Below are positions 1-4,615 of a DNA stretch of 24,484 nt, piece by piece. Origin of the DNA: a virus; the IMG/VR virus record IMGVR_UViG_3300034280_001138, positions 1-24,484 of that record. One strand, written 5' to 3'. The notes below the pieces were generated by a model. The model was given only the letters and a program-made list of their open reading frames with translations, had not been told where the DNA came from and did no database searches. A program made the position numbers and the translations under genes. Every line of letters starts with the position of its first letter. The stretch's first letter is position 1.

Positions 1-423
1 GGTTTAAATGTGCAAGAGTCGTGGAAAGGCACGACCTACTTATTTCCGCCAACGTACGGCCGTTGTACGTACAGCAAGGCTAGAGGAAGCTGGCGTTGGA
101 GCATGCGTGCTGGGCTTAACTCTAAAGCGCCTGCTACGGCTTGGTTTGAGCGCTTGTATAAGGAGTGGAAACTAAGAAACATCCCTGAAGCGCTGTTCTA
201 CACCACGTACCCCGAAATGTTACGGACATGTCAAGATGTGTGGGATTTGCCGATGTGCATTCCTAAAGAACGCGCCAACCTAATCCAAGGAGGAACCTTT
301 TACAGGCTACAAGTTCCTATTTATTGGGGCTATTTTGTCTACTTACCTCCGCCTTCGCTTGGAAATGAAGCGATTAATCGCTTCAATGATATCTTCTCAC
401 ACGTAGGGAAAGTAGTTATTTAG
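1..423 (+). CDS. Phage Dam-like DNA adenine methyltransferase, C-terminal part (5' partial)
   Basis: The frame is open to the left edge, so the N-terminus is missing; a GTG at position 10 would also be in frame. The visible start, GLNVQESWKGTTYLFPPTYGR, resembles the segment of phage N6-adenine methyltransferases (PF05869-like) in which a GL..W.G stretch leads into the catalytic [DN]PPY motif. The following order also fits: a WFERLYKEW helix, an EALFYTTYP strand, a WDLPMCIPKER segment and a VYLPPP strand before a terminal helix. The catalytic motif is abnormal, reading FPPTY, so activity is doubtful. In phages such enzymes methylate GATC or similar sites, often as protection from host restriction. 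It converges on and overlaps the next minus-strand gene by 8 bp. Family assignment is by pattern memory and is moderate. Confidence 0.55.
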   Translation, partial: GLNVQESWKGTTYLFPPTYGRCTYSKARGSWRWSMRAGLNSKAPATAWFERLYKEWKLRNIPEALFYTTYPEMLRTCQDVWDLPMCIPKERANLIQGGTFYRLQVPIYWGYFVYLPPPSLGNEAINRFNDIFSHVGKVVI

Positions 424-643
424 CTCTAAAATCGTTTCTAAAGCTATACTTACTGTCTCCTGGCCCACTTACAATAAAGCGATCCTCGGAGGCCAATTCT
501 GCACCTTGATTCGGAGATCCAGCGACGCGCATCAGGTCCAGATAGCCACGTAAAAACCGGTCGGCTGCTGTGTTGTCTACGGCACCTCTGCCACCTTTGT
601 ATCTGGCATCGACCTTGTAGTCTTGGCTAAGCTGTGGATTCAT
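416..643 (-). CDS. Hypothetical protein, 75 aa
   Basis: A short, charged, soluble protein with no membrane segment and no motif I recognise. The central part (DNTAADRFLRGYLDLMRVAG) looks like an amphipathic helix; the ends are polar. It starts with ATG and faces away from the plus-strand gene at 669, leaving only 25 bp between the two starts, so any promoters must overlap the coding ends. Its 3' end overlaps the methyltransferase-like gene by 8 bp. It is kept as a gene because it fills the space between two better supported genes. No function is proposed. Confidence 0.5.
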   Translation of the reverse strand: MNPQLSQDYKVDARYKGGRGAVDNTAADRFLRGYLDLMRVAGSPNQGAELASEDRFIVSGPGDSKYSFRNDFRAK

Positions 644-668
644 ACTACTATTGTGACAGAGCCTAACA

Positions 669-956
669 ATGACGCAGCATCTCGATACACAGCTACATAT
701 CTCTATGATTTGTGATCAAATCAAAGATCTTCTACTAGAAAAGAACCACAAATATGGCGACTCTGCTCTTAATCCAGCCCGTATTTTTAGCAAGGCGGAT
801 TCTACTGAGCAGATCTTAGTTCGAATTGATGACAAACTAAATCGCATTCAAAAAGGCGCCGGTTTGCTGGCTAATGATGAAGATGTCATTAACGATTTAA
901 TTGGCTACTTGGTACTACTGAAAATTTCACTGTGCCGTAATTTTCAACAAAAATGA
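669..956 (+). CDS. DUF1599 / MazG-like nucleotide-modification-associated protein, 95 aa
   Basis: The pattern is that of the DUF1599 (Nmad1-like) family: an N-terminal helix with ICDQIKDLLLEKNHKYGDSAL (residues about 14-34), then ARIFSKADSTEQILVRIDDKLNRI and DEDVINDLIGYLVLL. The E/D-rich helices (KN..YG, R.DDKL.RI, DED...DL.GYL) resemble MazG-type all-alpha NTP pyrophosphohydrolases and may bind metal and a nucleotide. Phages use such proteins in nucleotide pool management or base-modification pathways; the substrate here is unknown. The stop overlaps the start of the next small gene (ATGA at 953-956), implying translational coupling. The first ATG is used; a second ATG at 705 would remove the first 12 residues but keep the domain. 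Confidence 0.75.
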   Translation: MTQHLDTQLHISMICDQIKDLLLEKNHKYGDSALNPARIFSKADSTEQILVRIDDKLNRIQKGAGLLANDEDVINDLIGYLVLLKISLCRNFQQK

Positions 957-1132
957 AATACGAAGATTTTTTGAAGAATTACTCACCAGAGCTTCAATTG
1001 TTAGATGCTCTCGATTTGCTCAGTCAATATTCAGAGGACGCGGCCGCGAGCCTAGACCAGCTGGTTTCTGACCCCAAAGACGGTAAAAATGTCGCAGACT
1101 CCGACCATCTGGATCCCACTCAAGAATCTTAG
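953..1132 (+). CDS. Small acidic hypothetical protein, 59 aa
   Basis: The start overlaps the previous stop as ATGA, a typical coupled arrangement, and the frame stays open for 59 codons to a TAG. The protein is acidic, with an N-terminal helix (MKYEDFLKNYSPELQLLDAL), a short second helix and a polar Asp-rich tail ending DPTQES. Its last 113 bp are antisense to the 3' end of the lysozyme-like gene at 1020-1796, so the two genes converge with an overlap. I do not recognise a family. The coupling is the main reason to believe in it. Confidence 0.5.
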   Translation: MKYEDFLKNYSPELQLLDALDLLSQYSEDAAASLDQLVSDPKDGKNVADSDHLDPTQES

Positions 1133-1796
1133 ATTCCAGGTATTCAATGGCTTTAATTTGATTTGAAGCGCCGTTATAGGTTTCCGCCAGGTTAAGAAGA
1201 CAGCATTCAACGTTGCAGTTATGGTTTAACTGTGTTGGTATTTCTTTATCTGCTGCGTAGAACATATTTAGCTCAGTTCTACGTCTATCGACTGTTCTGT
1301 TCCCACCTGAGAACCAAATCTGGTTGATATAAGGGCTCCATTCACTGATAATTTCTGCTTTTGAAGCTAACCGATTAATCAGTTTTAATAGCCGGCACTC
1401 TTTGAATGATGCTAATCCTAAATCGTGCGCAAAACTAAGCAAAGCAGCTTTTTTGCTGTCATTTAACGGCACATAAATATAATCACGCAATGCGTTCGAA
1501 AACACTTTCAAATCTTCAATTAGCTGTCGATCTATTTCTTCTTGTGTAGCGATTTCTGTTCTACTTACGGTGTGTTTACCTAGCGTTTTACTCCCGTAGC
1601 CGATGCGCCAAGTGCTTTCACCATAGTCTTTATACGAACCGTACCGCCCAGGAGTGAGACACACCCTAGGCGGAAAATACCACTTGATGAGATCAATACC
1701 CTTTTGAGTAAGGAGTGGGTAGTCACTCCAGTCTTCAACTTGTTTTTTACGGGACGTCAACCGAACCGGTGTAGCTGACCTCAGAGTACCCGTCAA
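1020..1796 (-). CDS. GH24 lysozyme-like protein lacking the catalytic residues, up to 258 aa
   Basis: Residues about 30-180 follow the T4/P22-type phage lysozyme fold: KGIDLIKWYF, then WRIGYGSK (the usual WTIGYGH), an EEIDRQLIEDL helix, the LNDSKKAALLSFAHDLG segment (usually L...Q.DAL.SF.FN.G) and the C-terminal RRRTELNMF signature. The E-x8-D/C-x5-T catalytic pattern is not met: the Glu after LIK is absent (YFPP replaces FEG) and the Thr is Arg64. A further 75 or so residues form an extra C-terminal region rich in Cys and aromatics. It is therefore probably a non-catalytic or altered glycan-binding virion protein rather than the endolysin. The start is uncertain: TTG at 1796 overlaps the upstream gene by 50 bp, while TTG at 1760 overlaps it by 14 bp; neither has a clear ribosome site. 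Confidence 0.7.
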   Translation of the reverse strand: MTGTLRSATPVRLTSRKKQVEDWSDYPLLTQKGIDLIKWYFPPRVCLTPGRYGSYKDYGESTWRIGYGSKTLGKHTVSRTEIATQEEIDRQLIEDLKVFSNALRDYIYVPLNDSKKAALLSFAHDLGLASFKECRLLKLINRLASKAEIISEWSPYINQIWFSGGNRTVDRRRTELNMFYAADKEIPTQLNHNCNVECCLLNLAETYNGASNQIKAIEYLESKILEWDPDGRSLRHFYRLWGQKPAGLGSRPRPLNID

Positions 1797-2133
1797 TGGC
1801 TAGAAGCACAACATAGTTCTTAGCCGCATTGGTGACCGTCACGGCGACAGCACCTTTATTCTTGCCGTCTTTAGCGATATTCGAGAACTTTTTGTAGCCG
1901 GTAGGAGCTGAACCCGCTGAGTAGTCGTCTTCTTGGAAAATCTGGACTGTGTTAATTCCGCTGCTACTGGCAATTTTTACAATAATGTCGCCAGTACTGG
2001 CTGGATTGACGCGGAAACCACGAATATTGGTACCACCAGTATTACTAGCTGTGGTGTTACCAAGATAAGTAATTTCAGAGCCAGCGTCAACCTGGAAGGT
2101 GTCAAGGGTGCCCTTAATTGTGCGGATTGCCAT
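1747..2133 (-). CDS. Probable virion beta-sandwich protein, 128 aa
   Basis: The sequence alternates polar and hydrophobic residues like an all-beta domain: TGDIIVKIASSSGINTVQIF in the middle and AVAVTVTNAAKNYVVLLAID near the end. This resembles the bacterial pre-peptidase C-terminal (PPC) beta-sandwich pattern, though I cannot confirm the family. A Gly/Thr/Asn-rich N-terminal third is also typical of phage decoration or fibre-associated proteins. It starts with ATG just downstream of the NblA gene and overlaps the lysozyme-like gene start, so the two were probably translated from one message. No enzymatic motif is seen. Confidence 0.55.
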   Translation of the reverse strand: MAIRTIKGTLDTFQVDAGSEITYLGNTTASNTGGTNIRGFRVNPASTGDIIVKIASSSGINTVQIFQEDDYSAGSAPTGYKKFSNIAKDGKNKGAVAVTVTNAAKNYVVLLAIDGYSEVSYTGSVDVP

Positions 2134-2138
2134 GGCGG

Positions 2139-2354
2139 TTACGAGATCTGTCCGAGCGTTGAGTAGTTAAAATTGATATCGGCGTCGATACCGTGGTCTT
2201 TTAGGATTCCCAGGAACATTTGGCGATCCTGGGCTTTTTGGTGAAGCACCTCAATGAATGCTTCTTCCAGTTCGTCGCGGTCAAAACCTTGAATGGCAAA
2301 GGCGGCGGCGTGAATGGAGAACTCCACGTCCATTGGAAGATCTACTGCATCCAT
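2139..2354 (-). CDS. nblA: NblA-like phycobilisome degradation adaptor, 71 aa
   Basis: NblA proteins are about 60-aa helical adaptors that bind phycobilisomes and direct them to Clp proteolysis. This protein keeps the family layout: a short N-terminal LP..VEFSI helix, then the signature RDELEEAFIEVLHQKAQDRQ (from about residue 26), followed by MFLGILKD. From memory, Synechococcus NblA reads REDLEDLFIEVVRQK and then an F.G(M/I)(I/L)(R/K) ending, which matches position for position. A 15-residue tail (DADINFNYSTLGQIS) extends past the usual end. NblA is known from Microcystis phage Ma-LMM01, so a viral copy has precedent. The gene sits 5 bp upstream of the virion protein at 1747 in a late-gene cluster. 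By inference it dismantles host antennae during infection, releasing amino acids or limiting excess excitation. Confidence 0.85.
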   Translation of the reverse strand: MDAVDLPMDVEFSIHAAAFAIQGFDRDELEEAFIEVLHQKAQDRQMFLGILKDHGIDADINFNYSTLGQIS

Positions 2355-2374
2355 GGTTGATCCAAACCTTACAC

Positions 2375-2560
2375 CTATCCTAACAGCGCTGAATTGTTCG
2401 GCAACGCCTTCGTGTATGGAGGCTGCACCAGTGGGATGGCCCGCTGATCCACGGTGAAAGCCGGCTCATCTGGGACACCTTCAAAATTTCCAGGTGCTAG
2501 GAGGTACGGGCGTTCCTTTTGGAAATCTCTTAAGAACTCGCTTGCTGTCGGTGGATGCAT
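2375..2560 (-). CDS. Hypothetical protein, 61 aa
   Basis: A small proline-rich soluble protein beginning MHPPTASEFLRDFQKERP; the centre is acidic and proline-rich (PGNFEGVPDEP). No family is recognised. It starts with ATG and ends 20 bp before the nblA start. Its first 80 bp overlap, in another frame, the end of a 54-codon frame encoding a membrane segment (2481-2645). Either or both could be genes. It is kept because it is adjacent to and co-directional with nblA and has balanced amino-acid composition. Confidence 0.5.
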   Translation of the reverse strand: MHPPTASEFLRDFQKERPYLLAPGNFEGVPDEPAFTVDQRAIPLVQPPYTKALPNNSALLG

Positions 2561-2645
2561 GGCTTAAATTGTGACCTAAAAAGGCTGTACTTAGTCCGTA
2601 AATGCAGCCAAATACAGTACTAAATGTTAAAACCAGGAGCACCAT
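2481..2645 (-). CDS. Possible small membrane protein, 54 aa
   Basis: A frame from ATG at 2645 to TGA at 2481 encodes a protein with a hydrophobic N-terminal segment (residues about 2-24, MVLLVLTFSTVFGCIYGLST) followed by a basic tail (SKRVLKRFPKG) and a Pro-rich end. The topology would be one transmembrane helix with a short tail. It fills the otherwise empty 134 bp between the genes at 2375-2560 and 2695-2967, and overlaps the former by 80 bp in another frame. A hydrophobic helix followed by a charged tail is not what random sequence usually gives, but no ribosome site is clear. The VFGC stretch is a poor lipobox. Function unknown. Confidence 0.3.
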   Translation of the reverse strand: MVLLVLTFSTVFGCIYGLSTAFLGHNLSHASTDSKRVLKRFPKGTPVPPSTWKF

Positions 2646-2694
2646 TGGCTCTATTTTGGTACTCTTATCATCTTAATGTAGTCGACTTTTGATT

Positions 2695-2967
2695 TCACCA
2701 AAGTCGGCTACACGCCCAATAACGGGGTGTGTTTTTATCCATGGCTTCGTCACAATTCATTCGTGAGCGGAAATTTTTTCTTCGCTCAGGATCTTTGTGC
2801 TGTGTATAGTCTTGGTAATCACGATGACCATATCTTACAATTTTTTCTTCGCCTTCGTGACAAGATTTGACGACAAATTTATGTGTATCGCCAGCAGGTG
2901 CTCTCTGCGGCTTATTACACTTCATGTGTTCTTTTGCTAATCGCTTGGCTTTTGCTCTGTCAGCCAT
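2695..2967 (-). CDS. Conserved phage hypothetical protein, 90 aa, basic
   Basis: A strongly basic protein. The N-terminus is Lys/Arg-rich (MADRAKAKRLAKEHMKCNKP), then FVVKSC..GEEKIVRYGHRDYQDY and a C-terminal block DPERRKNFRSRMNCDEAMDK ending RYWACSRLW. I have seen this C-terminal KNFR.R..CD.A.DK..PRYWAC.LW pattern in many T4-like and cyanophage hypothetical proteins, but I know no assigned function. The spaced Cys and His residues could bind metal. The start codon overlaps the upstream stop (TAATG at 2965-2969), indicating translational coupling with the 61-aa gene before it. Confidence 0.75.
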   Translation of the reverse strand: MADRAKAKRLAKEHMKCNKPQRAPAGDTHKFVVKSCHEGEEKIVRYGHRDYQDYTQHKDPERRKNFRSRMNCDEAMDKNTPRYWACSRLW

Positions 2968-3152
2968 TAGATCACAATATTCTGAGAACGGACATCCTGG
3001 GGCACCTGACCAGCAGCAACCTCTTGATAAAGAGTAGGCATTCTATTCCGCTGTAAACGGGCAATCATGTCCTCTGTCAGGTCATACTGCCTCAGTTTGC
3101 TCTGAAGAAACTCTTCTGCACTAGGTCGCGACCCATCCGATGTAGAAATCAT
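2967..3152 (-). CDS. Hypothetical protein, 61 aa
   Basis: A small helical protein with the sequence ..PSAEEFLQSKLRQYDLTEDM and a polar C-terminus ending VPQDVRSQNIVI. No family is recognised. It overlaps the HNH gene upstream by 32 bp and the downstream 90-aa gene by one base (TAATG), so the three form a tightly packed minus-strand unit. Its motif ..SAEEFL resembles the ..TASEFLRDF start of the 61-aa protein at 2375-2560, which may mean the two small proteins are distant paralogues. Confidence 0.55.
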   Translation of the reverse strand: MISTSDGSRPSAEEFLQSKLRQYDLTEDMIARLQRNRMPTLYQEVAAGQVPQDVRSQNIVI

Positions 3153-3531
3153 TTGCTAAATACGGTACAGCGTGGCCCGCAGATGGTAACTTTATTGATT
3201 GTGGTTTCTGTTCTAACCACCTTCTTAGTTTATCAAGTCTCTCCTCGCAGAAAAATGTTTGCTGCGGGATAAACCAATCACTTAAAGATTGACTGGCTTT
3301 ATTTCGATTACAAGGACCACACGCACACGCTAAATTTGACCTTACATTTTGACCGCCTTTATGTTTAGGCACGATGTGATCAATCGTTGCTGTGTGTGCT
3401 GTTAACTGTTTACTACAGTAAGCACATTTCCAATCCCAGGCTTCAAAAATGTGTTCACGAAACTTACGTCGAGCAAGTTTTGGGGTGAGTACAACAAGGT
3501 TAACAAGGAGGTCGTTTTCGCAGTGGAACAT
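3121..3531 (-). CDS. HNH endonuclease, 136 aa
   Basis: The HNH (beta-beta-alpha metal) nuclease core is clear: C36-A-Y-C39 zinc ribbon, the T-I-D51-H52-I-V-P catalytic segment, KGG, SNL with Asn66, then C71-G-P-C74-NRNK. The order C..C, DHIVP, N, C..C-N matches HNH proteins of the McrA/IscB-like type (PF01844/PF14279). The nuclease would nick or cut DNA using a divalent metal. Free-standing HNH genes in cyanophages act as homing enzymes or in packaging; position next to small genes and tRNAs, away from terminase, favours a mobile gene. An inverted repeat at 3537-3552 lies just before its ATG. Confidence 0.9.
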   Translation of the reverse strand: MFHCENDLLVNLVVLTPKLARRKFREHIFEAWDWKCAYCSKQLTAHTATIDHIVPKHKGGQNVRSNLACACGPCNRNKASQSLSDWFIPQQTFFCEERLDKLRRWLEQKPQSIKLPSAGHAVPYLANDFYIGWVAT

Positions 3532-3536
3532 GGTTG

Positions 3537-3552
3537 GTCATGTGCCCATGAC
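3537..3552. promoter_or_regulatory. 6-bp inverted repeat upstream of the HNH gene
   Basis: GTCATG and CATGAC flank a 4-base loop, five bases upstream of the ATG at 3531 (minus). In RNA this hairpin would sit where the ribosome binds, so it may dampen translation; as DNA it could be a small operator. There is no T-tract after it on the minus strand. Evidence is only the symmetry and its position. Confidence 0.3.
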
Positions 3553-3600
3553 AAAAATGTATGGTGCACACACCTGTATTTCTGCTACTGTAGGACGGAT

Positions 3601-3683
3601 GGGGGCGTGGCGGAATCGGCATGCGCAACGGATTTAAAATCCGTCGGTCTTTGACCTTGTGGGTTCAAGTCCCACCGTCCCTA
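3601..3683 (+). tRNA. trnL: tRNA-Leu (anticodon TAA)
   Basis: A complete cloverleaf with a long variable arm can be folded. The acceptor GGGGGCG pairs with CGTCCCT using two G-T wobbles; the D arm is GCG/CGC with the GAATCGGCATG loop; the anticodon stem is ACGGA/TCCGT around loop TTTAAAA, giving anticodon TAA. The variable arm CGGTCTTTGACC is typical of class II Leu tRNA, and the T arm is GTGGG-TTCAAGT-CCCAC. Discriminator A is at 3683 and no CCA is encoded. A UUA-decoding tRNA would help an AT-richer phage use codons that are rare in its host. Confidence 0.93.
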
Positions 3684-3685
3684 TT

Positions 3686-3757
3686 GCGGATGTAGCTCAG
3701 TGGTAGAGCTCCTGCCTTCCAAGCAGACTGTCGTCGGTTCGACCCCGATCATCCGCT
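3686..3757 (+). tRNA. trnG: tRNA-Gly (anticodon TCC)
   Basis: The cloverleaf is complete: acceptor GCGGATG/CATCCGC, D arm GCTC/GAGC, anticodon stem CCTGC/GCAGA around CTTCCAA (anticodon TCC), and T arm GTCGG-TTCGACC-CCGAT with one G-T wobble. The outermost anticodon-stem pair (C-A) is mismatched. The discriminator is T and no CCA is encoded. It lies 2 bp after tRNA-Leu, so both are probably cut from one transcript. It decodes GGA/GGG. Confidence 0.92.
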
Positions 3758-3779
3758 TTATAAATTCAGTTGCAGTACA

Positions 3780-4088
3780 TTGCCCGCAAGCTTATTTTCT
3801 TGTTGGGTGTACTCTGAGGCTGCTAAGCAATCCAATAAAAAGTCACGAGAGTCTCGGCGCCAATGGTACCTTAACCTGCTTAGCGGAAGGAGCTGTGAGA
3901 ACTGTGGTGAGAGCGATCCAATCACTCTTGATTGGCATCACAAGGATCCCACCGAGAAAAAACATAATGTCTCTAATATGTACAAGTCCTGCGGGAAGCA
4001 GGCTATACTGAACGAGATCGCCAAGTGCCAGTGCCTGTGCGCTAACTGCCACAGAAAAGTGCACCGTGATCTGCGCAACGGAGCGTAG
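3780..4088 (+). CDS. HNH endonuclease-like protein, about 93-102 aa
   Basis: The zinc-finger/HNH layout is C39-E-N-C42 followed by LDWHH (H53-H54), then a helix (KQAILNEIAKC), and LC87-A-N-C90-H91-R-K-V-H95. This C-x2-C, WHH.D, LCANCHR..H arrangement is common in short cyanophage and cyanobacterial HNH proteins. The start is uncertain: TTG at 3780 gives 102 aa, GTG at 3807 gives 93 aa and a more natural N-terminus (V/M-YSEAAKQSNKK). It directly follows the tRNA pair on the same strand, with no clear promoter of its own. HNH genes next to phage tRNAs are usually homing elements; that role is inferred. Confidence 0.8.
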   Translation: MPASLFSCWVYSEAAKQSNKKSRESRRQWYLNLLSGRSCENCGESDPITLDWHHKDPTEKKHNVSNMYKSCGKQAILNEIAKCQCLCANCHRKVHRDLRNGA

Positions 4089-4103
4089 TAGAAAAGTATC
4101 ACA

Positions 4104-4120
4104 CTGCTTTTGGGAAGCAG
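4104..4120 (-). terminator. Weak terminator-like hairpin after the 4150-4585 genes
   Basis: On the minus strand CTGCTT and AAGCAG form a six-pair stem around CCCAA, followed after a gap by TACTTTT. It lies 30 bp after the stop of the gene at 4150. The T-run is interrupted, so this is a weak candidate and may only be a chance hairpin. Confidence 0.25.
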
Positions 4121-4149
4121 AGGAGAAGTGGCAGTACCTTCCGCTCCGA

Positions 4150-4401
4150 TTAATCGGTCAATCCGAGAGCATCGTCCTCGCTTGGATCGTATTCCACTTC
4201 CTCAAGGAGTTTCAAAATGTAGTGGTGAAGACGATCAGTTACCCAGCGTAGATCCTCGTCGCTCACATCACAGACAATAGCATTTAAGCGAAGCTCTCGA
4301 GAAGGTTCACGAATAAAGTCCGCAATCAACTCAAGAGCTCGGTAGCGTTTAGGTGTAAGTTCGCTTAGCACGTCACTCCAGAGCAACCAGAGTTGCCGCA
4401 T
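4150..4401 (-). CDS. Hypothetical protein, 83 aa
   Basis: An acidic helical protein with a Trp/Leu-rich start (MRQLWLLWSDVLSELTPKRY) and a strongly acidic tail (LLEEVEYDPSEDDALGLTD). No motif is recognised. It overlaps the upstream coiled-coil gene by 29 bp in a different frame, consistent with translational coupling. It sits downstream of the endolysin and holin genes on the same strand, so a lysis-related or late accessory role is possible but not shown by the sequence. Confidence 0.55.
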   Translation of the reverse strand: MRQLWLLWSDVLSELTPKRYRALELIADFIREPSRELRLNAIVCDVSDEDLRWVTDRLHHYILKLLEEVEYDPSEDDALGLTD

Positions 4402-4585
4402 CTACTTCGTTCTCAGTTGCGGAATTCTGTTTGATGATTGCAATCATCTCTAAGGCGCCTTGAACTTTTAGATAACCTTCTTTCAAAGACATAAGAGCTG
4501 CCTCCGAGGAGCGGATATCCTTGGCAAGGGCCTCAAGCTGTGTCTTGAGACCCGTCTCGAGTTCGAGGATAGACTCCAGTGTCAT
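4373..4585 (-). CDS. Small coiled-coil protein, 70 aa
   Basis: Residues about 3-52 show a heptad-like spacing of Leu/Ile/Ala (ESILELETGLKTQLEALAKD and on through LKEGYLKVQGALEMIAIIK), so the protein is probably a single long helix or coiled coil with a polar tail. It begins 30 bp after the stop of the GH24-C39 endolysin gene and runs into the 83-aa gene. Coiled-coil proteins near phage lysis genes can be antiholins, spanin-like or tail-assembly proteins, but there is no membrane helix here. Family unknown. Confidence 0.55.
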   Translation of the reverse strand: MTLESILELETGLKTQLEALAKDIRSSEAALMSLKEGYLKVQGALEMIAIIKQNSATENEVDAATLVALE

Positions 4586-4615
4586 GGCTAAACTTTTTAC
4601 ACGAATTATAAGCCA

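Noticed and set aside
3451-3654. Plus-strand frame running into tRNA-Leu
   Set aside because: It is antisense to the HNH gene and ends inside the tRNA.
3601-3757. Attachment site in the tRNA genes
   Set aside because: The tRNAs are complete and no repeated tRNA 3' fragment or integrase gene is visible in the window.
3700-4011. Plus-strand frame through tRNA-Gly and the HNH gene
   Set aside because: It begins inside the tRNA and is in a different frame from the clear HNH motifs.
4066-4251. Plus-strand frame after the second HNH gene
   Set aside because: It overlaps the HNH gene end and the minus-strand gene at 4150 and has no recognisable features.
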